DNA from: Morella rubra
Taxonomy: Eukaryota > Streptophyta > Magnoliopsida > Fagales > Myricaceae
Reading direction: 5' to 3'
Length of the DNA stretch: 64,000 nucleotides
Assembly (NCBI GenBank): GCA_003952965.2
Contig: CM025850.1
Coordinates: forward strand, 37,820,257-37,884,256
The position numbers and the translations under genes are program-made. Shown here piece after piece: positions 33,628 through 44,800 of the stretch. Each line of letters begins with the position of its first letter. Position 1 is the stretch's first letter. The notes below the pieces were generated by a model that had not been told where the DNA came from, made no database searches, and saw only the letters and a program-made list of their open reading frames with translations.

Positions 33628-35206
33628 TTAGGTCAAATCCTCCTGCTCTAGTTCTTTGGCCTTCAGCGCATCCTTCGCTCTCAATAGAAGGGTGGTCTTC
33701 CAAGGATCCTATTAGAACAGAAAATCAAAGCTAAGAGACAACCCAGTCAAATTTATAAAGATTCAGAAAAGAGTAGCTGATAAGAGATGAGAAAAAAACT
33801 CCAGAAATTTAGAAAGATAATAAATGGATGGCATGATGAATGAGCAGGGTCAAAAATCAATCTCAGTAAAAAGGTTCTTATCTATATTCACTTCTATCTG
33901 TCCCCTTGTTTATTAGCTGCTAGACACTGAACTGATGACCAGTCACCACTTTTACTATGACCCAGAAACAGAAAATAATAATCAATACTGTGTTAGTGTT
34001 TGAGTGTTGGTAAAATTCCGTACCAAATTTTTAAATTCAAATTGAGTTATTTTTCTATTCGAAAATCTTGGATAAGTGTTAATAGGGTCTATTAACCGGA
34101 TTTTTTCAAATACCTCAAGCAAATCTACCAGACTCGCAACACTTGTCTATATATCTACAGATGGTAAGGAATTCAGATTTAGTGACGAAAGGAGAATTCA
34201 GATCTTAGTGACAGAAGGAGATGTACCAGCCGGGTTATACTATCAAATTCCCTGATAATACCCATGAATTTTTCGACATCTTGCTCATCAATTGCGGCAG
34301 CTAAATCCTGACATGTTAACACCACTTCAGTTCAACAAGCATAATTATCAACCAAAATGCAACATTAGGGGAACAATTTTCGATAACTAATTTTCTGACA
34401 CTAATGAAGTCTCAGAATTGCAGAAAAATGCAAAGCACAAGTTATTTTCTAAGACAAACTCGAGTGAAGAAAAATATGAAGTTTTCATGGCCTAGAAGAC
34501 ACCACTTAACAGCCAAAAATCTGTATTCCCGAGTCCTGGAGAAAGTTGGATCTAAATCCTGCACAATCAATTGAATACATCCAAAAGTATTAGTTATAAA
34601 GTTAACCTTTTACAATCAAACCTCGTGGGGAATCAAAAAATCAAACAAAAGACGAGAGATGGACCTCATATCTTTCCAATGCGTTGTTAATGGAAATAAC
34701 ATCGCCCTTACAGAGCTGGCAGAGGGCAGCATTAACAAGATAGCCACTTACACCATACTTCAGTAAGTTATTGTCAATGGACTGGCGTGCAATCGCCTCA
34801 TATATCTCAATCGCCTTCTGGTATCTGATGAAAACAAAGAACAATTCAGTTCAGAAGTATATGCTTCAATTCTCTATCTCATCTACCTTCCGATTACACA
34901 AGAATACAAAAGGCCTACCTACAAGTTGGGAAGTTTGTGAGGAGAATCTAATGGCATAATGATTGTAAAAACTTCCATTTATCTTATTCGAATATACTGG
35001 CAACAAATAAATCATAAAAACTTCTTAATGCATTGGAATGAGATATTTCCAATCAAAAGCAATGGCAAAGACTCCCCGACTGCTGGATTCCACTTATGTT
35101 ATGACTCCACTCACTGTCCCGATTGAGTAGAAAATTCGGCAACTTTCTGCTTGCACTGGTTTGCTAAGGTTGATGCTTCCCCATACTCATATAACTCACC
35201 GATTTC
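33628..35206 (-). pseudogene. Alpha-SNAP, 3' half only
   Basis: Five exons on the minus strand: 35206-35115, 34824-34665, 34558-34511, 34307-34227 and 33708-33628. They read [84 protein letters not shown] and DPWKTTLLLRAKDALKAKEL...EDLT-stop. This is alpha-SNAP, the adaptor that brings NSF to SNARE complexes in vesicle traffic; the C-terminal leucine-rich end that stimulates NSF is present. Splice sites join in frame. The first exon lacks about 25 residues that the family has between ELYE and the ANQCKQ motif, and no N-terminal exons exist upstream, where a retroposon and an LTR fossil lie. So this is a truncated copy. Confidence 0.88.
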
Positions 35207-35247
35207 CTGAAGCCAACATGTAGTACAGATAAGCTGCAATTTATTGG

Positions 35248-35965
35248 CACTTGAGCCCCTTCTCTCTCTAAACACAAACGCTCTCCTTTCTCTCTAGCAT
35301 CTCGTTCTTCTCTGATCGTCTCCTCTGGAGGCGGAAGGTGCTCTGACCCCTCTCACCTCCTTCCCCCATTTTGCTCTACTTTCCAATAGCCGAGCTCTAC
35401 AATAAACCCCTCTCTCTCAGCTGTTTGTTGGGGTTCCTTTCCAGTGGAGTGCGAGGGTAGATTTTGGCTCGTTTGGAGGTCTTCGGCAGCCACGACTACC
35501 ATGGACGGTCTCTTCATCATCCGGTGCTCGCTGCCTTTCTCTCCAGATCTGCTCACTAGTGGCGGTTTTCGGTCAGCACACATCGTGTGGTTGGTCTCCA
35601 CTCCTCTCTGTGGTTTGTTCGGTCTCAGCCCGGCATCGGCAGGCCGGCGTGTGGGAGGTCACACGCGTCCCCAGATGCGTGTGCCTCTCACTCCCCTGGC
35701 AATTTTCTCTCTTGGCCGATCCCTTTCCGCCTCCGACCAGTTCTACCGACTTTCTTTGCTTTCAGCTTTTATTTTTTGTTAGTTATATTAGCTTGCTGTC
35801 TGTTGTGGCTTTTCTGCCCCTTGCGGGTCACTGTATGGCCTGTTGGTCACCTTGCTCGTTGGCCCACCGACTCCTGAGTGATTGGTTCGCCCTTTAAAGC
35901 ATGTTCCTGAGGTTTTTCAACCTCATTAATCTTATTAATGAAAGTTGCTATTATGATTAAAAAAA
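35248..35965 (+). mobile_element. Non-coding poly(A) retroposon, 718 bp, with TSD
   Basis: Flanks aagctgcaatttattgg (35231-35247) and aagctccaatttattgg (35966-35982) match at 16 of 17 bases. The 3' end carries an A run just before the right TSD. The body is GC/CT-rich with frames of up to 112 codons but no recognised domain. It may be a LINE-mobilised non-autonomous element, or a retrocopy of an unidentified RNA. It lies just upstream of the first surviving alpha-SNAP exon. Confidence 0.7.
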
Positions 35966-36039
35966 AAGCTCCAATTTATTGGGCCTTAATGAATTCAGCG
36001 TTTCATAAGAGCCTACAACTGTGTTTTAGAAGTATATCC

Positions 36040-37284
36040 ACGCAAAAATATGGGGCCCTCGTGCGTTGGAAAGAAAAAAAGAATGCAGGGTCTTCATGCC
36101 CAGAAAAATGATTATTTGGCCCTCGTGCCCAAAAAAGAAAAAAGATGGGGCCCTCGTGCCTGGGAAAGAAAGAAAGAATGTAGGGCCCTTGTGCCCAGAA
36201 AAGACGATAAATTGATCCCTGAGCCTGATAAGGAAAAAATATTAGGCCTTCGCGCTCTGGACATATCATGCCTTCGCGCCCGAGATAGGCATTCATGCCA
36301 TTTATCAGGCCTTCATGCCACCTATTGGGCTCTCACGCCCTCGGCAGGCACTCATGCTATCTATTGGGCTCTCATGCCCTTGACAGGCACTCATGCCACT
36401 TATTGGGCCCTTGCACCCGGACAGGCTCTCGTTCCTTTTATCAAGTTATTGTTTCACTTATTGGGCCCTCATGCCTCGAAAAAGCCCTTGTGTTGTTATT
36501 GGCCTTCGAGCCTCTTATCAGGCCTTTGTGCCTCTTATTTGGCCCTTGTGACCCTGAAAGGCTCTAGTGCCTCGTATTGGGCCATCGTGCTGCTCATTGG
36601 GCCCTTGCGCCTCTTATCGAGCTCTTATACCCAATGGACTTATGTACCTCTTTTTATTATATTAAGGACAGAGAAAGCTTAAAAGGGATATACATGATGT
36701 GTCAAGCACAAGAGCCAAGTAGGCAACATGCTAGAGACATTCTCCAAGCCTCTTCAAATCGAGCCCTAGAGAATGTGGGGCTACTGATGGGGTAGGAATT
36801 TTCAGCCTACTTGGCAGGCCCAGCCCAGGTGAGTTCCAACACGCTTTAATGAGACCCAGCGGTAAAAAGTCTAAAAGCGGGTCCATAGGCAGATTTCTGA
36901 AGATCTCTCTGCAGGGTCATATCCGATTGGCCAAAAATCACATCAGCCTGCAAATAGACATGCTCCACTAACAGCCAATCAGCTCATTCCATGTGGAAAG
37001 AGGAAAAAAGCTATTTTTTATAAAAGAGGGGTTCCTTAGCTTGCAGAAGGGGACCGACAGTAATAAATAAAAAAACTCATCTCTTTCCTCTCATTTGATT
37101 TTCTCATGATTTCTGACAAATGACTAATTTAAGCTACCGAGACTGACCCATAGGGCAGTCCAACTCATTATTTTCTTAGTTTTGTAGGTTCTCTACCGTT
37201 CTTCATGCTGAGTCTATGACTTAATTTTCTCGGGCTCCTTGCCCAGTGAATTTCTACGATGGCCGGTTAAAAATGGTTTCATCA
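36040..37284 (+). mobile_element. Gypsy-type LTR fossil with internal tandem repeats
   Basis: 36785-37284 has LTR character: it starts TG (tgatggggtagg), contains tataaaagaggggttcctta and ends ca. A purine-rich tract (gagaatgtgggg) lies just before it, as before a 3' LTR. Upstream, 36045-36650 is an array of variable ~30-40 bp units based on gggccctcgtgcc, a layout known from the 3' non-coding part of some Gypsy elements. No pol or gag is left and no second LTR is in the window. Old and incomplete. Confidence 0.6.
36045..36650 (+). repeat. Array of gggcccTcgtgcc-based units
   Basis: At least fifteen imperfect units each begin with a variant of (t)tgggccctcatgcc, with spacing of about 25-45 bp. 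It opens as a long repetitive frame (36050-36682) by composition only. See the LTR fossil entry for context. Confidence 0.75.
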
Positions 37285-37748
37285 ATAACGACAACTGCTT
37301 GTTATCACCAACAAGCCCCAAGTTTGGTACGTACTGTTTTTAGTTTTTTCTTTTCTTTTCTTTTTCTCATCACTTACCATCTCGTCTTGATTCCTTAATT
37401 TACTAATATAATTCAGCATTGTCTTCTGTCTAGAAAATGGTAGTACTGATGTGTAATCTTCTCTGTTTATTAAGAGGCTGATAAACTCGTACTGAATTCA
37501 TGTTTAATTTTCTTCCAAAGTTTAATAGTTTAATTTAGTGAAAAAAGATATCATATTTTAAATACTATATAAGATCTATACCGTTAAATAATTAATTTAA
37601 ATAATATTAAATAATATAAGATTCACGAATCTATTCATCTTTGAATCAGATTTAAAATGATATTTACCGTCGTAGCTACTTTGTGTGAGCATACTAAGCT
37701 CTCGTGGAAATGGGAAAGGGAGACGATTATTGATGGAAAAACCCAAGA
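37285..37748. other. Intergenic, nothing recognised
   Basis: AT-rich DNA between the LTR fossil and the LINE-tail-like T run at 37750. Confidence 0.5.
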
Positions 37749-37749
37749 G

Positions 37750-37832
37750 TTTTTTTTTTTAAATCACACTCCGTATATATTGAAAACAGCTAAGACAACA
37801 AACAACCGGAAAACAAAAAAAACCGAACCACA
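37750..37832 (-). mobile_element. LINE tail-like remnant
   Basis: A T run followed by cacactccgtatatattgaa and an A-rich, low-complexity stretch resembles the other minus-strand LINE 3' ends here. No TSD was found. Confidence 0.35.
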
Positions 37833-38085
37833 GTCTTGTGTCGTGCCAGGTGCAACTTCGGCCATGGTCAAACTTTTCAACTCGGTAGGCTCCATAGCGG
37901 CCCCAGTTCAATTAATGTCTTGCGTTGTGCCAGGTGCAACTTCGGCCATGGTCAAACTTTTCAACTCCGGTAGGCTCCATAGCGGCCCCAGCTCAATTAA
38001 TGTCTTGCGTTGTGCCAGGTGCAACTGCGGCCATGGTCAAACTTTCAACTCGGTAGGCTCCATTGCGGCCCCAGCTCATTAATTT
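37833..38085 (+). repeat. Three tandem 84-85 bp units
   Basis: Units start at 37833, 37917 and 38002 and are almost identical: tgtgccaggtgcaact, cggccatggtcaaactttt, caactcggtaggctccat, gcggccccagctcaattaat. Only a few substitutions and single-base indels separate them. GC content is above that of the flanks. The array lies directly upstream of the first proline-rich gene copy. Confidence 0.9.
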
Positions 38086-38168
38086 GAGAGTACTTCGACT
38101 TTATTTAGAAAGAAAAGTTGCATGACATGACATTAGGCAGGATAACACGGACTCCAGCCCATTATTAA

Positions 38169-38804
38169 ATGGGACCAAATTACTCTAGTGTTGCAAATTT
38201 TTGGTTTGAGCATCCCAACAACGTCTTACACGTACTTATTGCTGGTTCTCTCGGAGTAGTGCTTCTCACTACTTCCTCTCTTCCTGATGACGGTAAAAAA
38301 CCTCAAAGCCCTAAGGGACACAAGCCACCCCAAAAACACAAGCCACCAATTTCACTTGATGAGTCTCCCGAGGGAGATAATCCATTTGACAAACCTCCAA
38401 AGGGCAAGGGAGAAAAGCCACCGAGCCTATTTTACAAACCTCCACAGGTTAAGGGAGAAAAGCCACAACCGGAACACAAACCCCCACACGGGCATTATCC
38501 TGGACACCCACCAGTAGAGGATGCCAAAGACTCGCTTGAGCCAGCCGGGAAGAGGAAACCTCCTTCACCACCACCGCCAAAAATGGCACCAAGGATCAAC
38601 CACCATCCACCCCACCACCCTCCATGCACCAGCCAACTGAGTGCATTAATTAGGTCGATTTTATATGGCTCTGTATTTAGGAATAATAAGAGCCGCATTG
38701 GATGTGATCATTTCGTGAGTGTCTATTATAAGTTGTTTGATGTACAAAGGGCCTTGTTCTTCCAAGGTATTCGATCTTTGGAGTATTTTGTGCTTGGCCT
38801 GTAG
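38169..38804 (+). pseudogene. Proline-rich cell-wall protein, copy 1, start codon lost
   Basis: Homologous to copy 2 at 41040. The aligned start codon is ACG here (about 38222) and the aligned TATA box reads attattaaat instead of ctataaaat. The frame stays open from an ATG at 38169 that in copy 2 lies inside the TATA region. The mature part keeps DDGKKPQSPKGHKPP, DKPPKGKGEKPPSLFYKPP and EHKPPHGHYPGHPPVEDAKD, lysine-proline repeats of structural wall proteins. The signal peptide region (LHVLIAGSLGVVLLTTSSL) is still hydrophobic. The end has drifted out of the family frame after KMAPR. Probably a decaying duplicate. Confidence 0.75.
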
Positions 38805-40990
38805 TGTTTATGTTTGGACATGTTGGTGCCCGTTATGCGGAAAATTTGTAATTTCATTGTCCATCTGTGTTGGTACTCTCCGTGGATTGGAAAACAGAAC
38901 GTAGATATTGGTCCCTTTTTTTTTTTTTTTTTTCTTTTTTCTAATGTTTCTTTAATTTTAGGGACAATATCACTTTCGTAACCAAAAACCTTAAGCAGAC
39001 GAATTATGATCAAATAATGTTATATTTCTAGCTTAATTTTATTTTCTGCAGCTTAATATAGAATTTAATCGTTTTATTACTTCACTATTTAAATTAAAAT
39101 AAATAATCTAATTTTCTTGGATTAAGCTTGTATATCGTCACCTCCTGATTCAAGCTCTCAAAAAGACGCAAAGGGATTAACCAATCCTATTCTCCATCAC
39201 AGTACGCTGGAATTACTATTGTTCTATAAATTTATAAATATTATCTTCAATCTTACTTTCTTGTTAAAGCATTTTCATCTATCATGGAAGTCATCATGAC
39301 ATAGCCGTAACATACCTGCACATTTTAATAAGTTTTTGATTCCCTTAGGTCATGAATCTAAAAGTTCAAACCATCAAAAATTTACTTTTTTTTTTTTCTG
39401 TGTAATAATTTCAGACAGAATTTATTTTCCAGTAACAGGGAAGATAACGGTAAACGAGAGAGAGAGAGAAATGCGAAACATTTGTATGCAGAAAAAAAAA
39501 ACCGCACAAGAATGCTCCTAATGTTTCGCATTACCGGAGGAAATATGTGGTAAAGAATCATGCGCTCCTCAAGCGTCATATTACCACTGACAGAGGGTAA
39601 AGTATATTCGTTTGTAAAAATATTTTAAAATATAATAAGATTTAATAAATATATAAAAGAATATTTAAATCTTAAAAGTTTATACACAAAGATTAATATT
39701 TTTTATATAATCTTTAATAATTTTTACATAAATTATAATACTTTTTTTTAAAAAAATTATTATAATATTCTCTTTCCATATCTTTTTCACTTGATTTTAA
39801 TATTTTTTTATTAAAAAAATTATATCAATTCATCTCTTTTATAATCTTTTTACAAATTTAACAAAAATTAAATATTTTTAAAATTTTTCACTATTTTTTA
39901 CATAAAAATTTATAAAATTTTAATCTAAATAAATATTCATAATTATATCAAAATCCTTGAATATTCTGTAAACATCCGCTAGAAATTGATTGCCCCCTAT
40001 ACGTGAAACGCGGCTAGTGAGTCCCACCAGGACTAATTTATACTTTTCCCAATTTAGTTTCTTAGGTAAATTTTTTTCTATTGCGATGCTTGAGAGTTGA
40101 GGTAAGTACTCTTTCCTAACATCCTTCAATCCATCCTATTAATGAAGTGCTGATGTGGCTAATAATGAAAAAAAATAATTTAAATATAAATATAAATAAA
40201 ATAAAAAATATATAATTATTATTTTTTTTAAAAAAATAAATAGAGAAAAAAATTTGAAAAAAATTTCTGCATAAAGGTATGGCCCTTCACTCCTTCAAAA
40301 TAATATATTAAATAATAAAATATAACTTGCAAATAAAACAAAAGGAAAAAAAAAAAACAAATAGACAAAAACTTCAAAAAAACTATAAAAAGGTATGATC
40401 CTTTGTTTTTCCATTTTTTAGTGTACTTTTTTCTAAGATTTCTTTTTTGTCTTTTTGTTCCTTCTACTTTTATTTTCATTTTTCTAAGATTTTAGAGTTT
40501 GTTTTCGTTTTTATGTATTTTCCACATTTGATTTTTACAATTTTTTTTTCTCTTTTGTTTGTATTTTCAGTTATTTATATGATATAATATATTGTTTTAA
40601 GGGTTGGAGGTTCATACCTTTTTGTATAATTATTTTACATTTTTAGTATTTTATTGATATTTTCTCATTTAATTAATATTTTATTTAGTTTTAATTTATA
40701 CGTTAATGATTTATTTAGATTTTTTTAAAAAAAATTTTCACCTCATCACTCTAGTTCGTAGAGTGGAGAGAAGGATTCCTAAAGGTCTCCCTTTGTCCCA
40801 AGAATCTCCGTGAGGAAAAATGTTCATAAAGAATAAACTGAGAAAAGTACAAACTATAAAGAGCAACGGATTAATTTAATCTCTTATTTGCTAACGATCA
40901 AAGCCTAACGTGAAACACGATTTTCCGGTTATATGCCACATAAAAATATCGAAGAAGTATATGATGACATCTGGCAGGATACCACGGGCT
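38805..40990. other. AT-rich spacer between the two proline-rich genes
   Basis: Contains a T run at 38919-38939, a GA run at 39458-39470 and long A/T tracts (39600-40740). No gene is supported. Confidence 0.5.
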
Positions 40991-40997
40991 CCAGCCC

Positions 40998-41005
40998 TAT
41001 AAAAT
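40998..41005 (+). promoter_or_regulatory. TATA box of proline-rich gene copy 2
   Basis: The sequence ctataaaatggg lies about 40 bp before the chosen start codon. The corresponding site in copy 1 is mutated. This supports translation from 41040 rather than from the ATG at 41004, which would fall inside the TATA region. Confidence 0.6.
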
Positions 41006-41039
41006 GGGACCCTATTACTCTAGTTTGAACAGCCCAACA

Positions 41040-41597
41040 ATGTCTTCCAAGTACTTGTTAGTGTTGCTCCTTGGAGTGGTGCTTCTCACTACTTACTCTC
41101 TTGCTGACGACGGCAAGAAACCTCCCAGCTACAAGGGACACAAACCACCCCCAAAACACAGGCCACCAACTTCACTTGATGTGTCCGATATAGGGGGGCC
41201 AATTTTCTTGCCACCCGGATTCCGAAGACTCGGGCCACAACCTAGACCCAGGCCACCACCTTCACTTGATGAGTCTCCCGATGGAGAGAAGCCATTTTAC
41301 AAACCTCCAAAGGGTAAGGGAGAGAAGCCACCGAGCCCATTTTACAAACCTCCAAAGGATAAGGGAGAGAAGCCACCGGGAGAAAAGCCACCACCGGAAC
41401 ACAAGCGCCCCCCCCCCCCCCCACGCGAGCATTACCCTGGACGCCCACTGGTAGAGGATGTCAAAGACCGCTTGAGCCAGCCGGCGGGAAGAAGAAACTT
41501 TATCCTCTACCAAAGAAGCCACCAGTGCGCCCCCACAAGCCACTCTACGAACCTCCACCATCAGCCAACTGAATGCATTATGTTTATTTATAAATAA
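41040..41597 (+). CDS. Repetitive proline-rich cell-wall protein, copy 2
   Basis: Starts MSSKYLLVLLLGVVLLTTYSLA, a clear signal peptide, then DDGKKPPSYKGHKPPPKHRPP and repeats of PFYKPPK-GKGEKPP-S, so it should be secreted and cross-linked into the cell wall like PRP/ENOD2-type proteins. As read, the frame runs to a stop at 41595-41597. A one-base difference from copy 1 at about 41467 (gaccgctt against gactcgctt) moves it out of frame. In the other frame the 3' part reads LYPLPKKPPVRPHKPLYEPP and stops at 41570-41572, a more family-like ending. Either a recent frameshift or a sequencing error; a 16-base C run at 41407-41422 shows this stretch is hard to read. Confidence 0.8.
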   Translation: MSSKYLLVLLLGVVLLTTYSLADDGKKPPSYKGHKPPPKHRPPTSLDVSDIGGPIFLPPGFRRLGPQPRPRPPPSLDESPDGEKPFYKPPKGKGEKPPSPFYKPPKDKGEKPPGEKPPPEHKRPPPPPREHYPGRPLVEDVKDRLSQPAGRRNFILYQRSHQCAPTSHSTNLHHQPTECIMFIYK

Positions 41598-41599
41598 AA

Positions 41600-41886
41600 T
41601 CTGCACTGGATGTCATCCTGTGTGGAGTGTCTATTATAAGTTGTCGATGTTCAAAGAGCCATGTTCATGCAAGGTCCTCTTTGCAGTGTTTTGTGCGTGC
41701 ATGGCTTGTAGTATGTATGTCTAGACTTACAGAAAGCAAATCCCCTTAAAAAATGTAGAAGTGCTAGACTCCACCTACTAACTGAAGCAATGAGATAACA
41801 TGAGCTATGCAAGTCCTTGAAGATATATGGGACAATCTAATAGCCATGAAGCACTCCATTTTAAAAAGGCTAGAGAGTTAACAAAC
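41600..41886. other. 3' flank shared by the convergent PRP and ligase genes
   Basis: It retains gtgtctattataagttgt and caaagrgcc phrases common to the 3' flanks of both PRP copies. The last ligase exons expected on the minus strand are absent from here. Confidence 0.5.
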
Positions 41887-44800
41887 CTAATAATAGACAT
41901 TGGGGGTGGAGTAAGATTGATGCCAGTCCCACCTGTCAAGCAAATAATATCTGAATGAGGCACAAAGGTGCTACTTTATGGAGATAAAAAGCTGCACTTG
42001 CTACAGATTGTTAAAATGTCTGTATAATTCAAAACAAGAAAGTATCATTCTGTCACATATTTATTTCTCAAATTCCCTTGAACACTGTCCTTGAATTATC
42101 AAAATTTGTGCAGTATCAATAATGTGAAGAGAGGGGTGCTTCATCCAGACTGGGTAAGTTAGTCAACTCGCTTAATTGTTATTATCTTACATTTATATGC
42201 TTTGAACATTGGCTCAAAAGTTATGCAACATCATGCAAAGATCGATCAATTCATGATTAACAATATGGAAGCAGTAAACATGAAGAAAACATGAACAGTA
42301 GTGTCCTTTTAGGTTTTAATTAATGCAATAATGAACAAGTACAAGCAAATACTTACCTTGGAATTTCTCCTCAAGTGACAAGATATCACCACTTTCCTTG
42401 ACAGTCACACTAGGACTCAGCGAGTGTATCGATCCATATTTTCCTATTACGCCAACAGTTACTTCCACCCATCTACTGCATCCTTTCCACATAAGGCGGT
42501 GCCCATTTTCATTTGCGGCTTTGGATGAAACTATTATCTCATCTGTCTCAATAAAAGGTTCAAAGATCACTAGATTTGGAGAAGGGTTTGGCATCTCAAT
42601 CGTTCCATGCGCCTGTATATTTATCGACAGGAAAGATATACAGTGCACAAAGTTAGAAGCTGATAATGGCTTATTAAATGATTCACAGAAATTATAATTA
42701 CTTAGTATACGTCACACAAATGTGAAGATTTGCATTTACCTCCCTATTACAAATTGATGATACCCGTCACTTAGGTGAAGAAGAATAACAAACAACAAAC
42801 TCTGTACTTTTGAATATGATATGTAACAAAATGGTGGTTTTGTTTGATAACTTTAGAGATAGCTAAAATGTCAAAGAATATTATACAAGATACTTTCGAA
42901 TTATCAATTTCTTCATTTTTAATTCCAGACGTACACCTCCAAAAAGAGGTGTAATACTTGCCTCAGACACATGCCGCTTTCTAACTTTCTCATTTCCTTT
43001 CCAACGATTTGTTGGCAAGTTACATGGCAAAATTGTTGGTCAAACAAAGAGTGAATGCGTTGGCTATTGACATGGTTGAATCCTATTGGGGACATAGATA
43101 GCAGTATCAACTTCTACTCATGGAAGATACTCTCGAGACCAAAAGGCCTTTTTATGGTTTTTTTTTTTTTGAGAAACTATTCGAAGGAATCCGTGGAAGG
43201 CAATCCTCCAGTGCCTTCACATACACTGCAAGGTCATTGGCACACTACATGAACAAAAAAATTTTAGCACCATATGTTTGAAAACTGTGAAAAAACCCAC
43301 TGCACGCATAATATGCAAATTCATTTGAACAAGTGACATGCATGCCAACAGTTCAATCATCAGTGACACCTGAAAAATGTGATCCACAAGGCATATAACC
43401 TACCATAATCTTGCAACCCCAGTAGAGCATCCATCTCGCGCTGGTTTAACACATAATGTTTCACACTGAAGCTTTGAGGTCAAATCATGCCATATATCCA
43501 CAGTGGGAATGTTCAGGAGATCCTCTTTTTTCCGCACATCATTATTTATGGTAAGAACTCCCCTGGTTGCAAGCTGTAAATGTAAAGACACCTAATACAT
43601 GCTGCTTAAGAAGAAAACATGCAAACCATACTGAGGGATACTGATATCAGTACAGCACCACTCGCATTTAAGAAGATAAGTTGCCATACATGGTTAAGAG
43701 CAAGAGATGTTGCAACTTTATCCATACAAGTCTTCGAAGGAATCACTCCAGGGCCTACAGTGGAAAAAGAAAAGGTAAAATGAGAAATTGATACAAGGGT
43801 AAGCATATCCTCCTTGCAACAATTGTCGACATGAAAATACCTGCATATGAAATCCCTTCAGCTTCCAACAAAGCCTGAAGCGTACCATCTTCGCCAATGC
43901 CTCCATGCACTACAATAGATAATAGATAGAACTCAAGAAGATTATAAAGTGCTAAAACACAGTACACGTGAAGATCCCTATTAAGTGAGATGCATATAGT
44001 TTCATTTACTTTAGGTCCAGAACAACAGAGGTAAGAGAACTCCTGCAAGGGTTCATAAAGATATTCTGTTTAATGAAGTACTGTCCATGTACTGGCTGTA
44101 GAATAATAATGTATTGGGAGATCTTCACTTTAGCCCAACTTACATCAAAATATCAAAAAGAGGCCCAAACTACCAAAGTCGACACATTTAACTTCAAAAC
44201 TATTAAAATTCATCAATGTTCGCCCTGTTATGGATCCAACCGTCAATATTGTGCCATGTAGCCTATTTTCTACATATTTCAACCATTGGATCTTATGACA
44301 GGGTCAACATTGATGCATTTTGATACTTCAAAGCCTTGAATCATGCATTAGAAGTTAGTTATCATGCATTGACATGAAGGAAACAAAGTCGAACGAAATA
44401 TTCTATCATTAGAAAGCAAATGGTAACAAAACCTGCGATAAAAAGAGTTGCCTGAAGTTCCTTGGCGTGCTTGATCCATTGCTCCACAGAAAATCGCATA
44501 GGTTTTTCATCCGCAATATCAAATCCTGTAAACCAACCATGTTTTGCTAAACCTTCCATGAGATCATTTATCACCCTGTTCCGAAACTGAGATGTCAGTG
44601 CAGCCCGAGCTGGTTCAACTGCCTCTATGCATGCAGCAATCACTTCCTCTGTCGTGTGTCTTAGCACCAGAGAATAACTGTTGACAGAGAAACCAATTTA
44701 CCACTTTGAACTTTGTACAACAAAATGTATAAAAAGCAACAGAATTGCCACACCAACCTATGCATTCTTTAAAAAATTACCACAGCTTGATGATGTGAAA

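Noticed and set aside
35444-35897. Overlapping 96-112 codon frames
   Set aside because: They lie inside a poly(A)-tailed retroposon with TSD and have no recognised domain.
36050-36682. 210-codon open frame
   Set aside because: Produced by a tandem repeat array next to an LTR fossil; repeated composition, not a gene.
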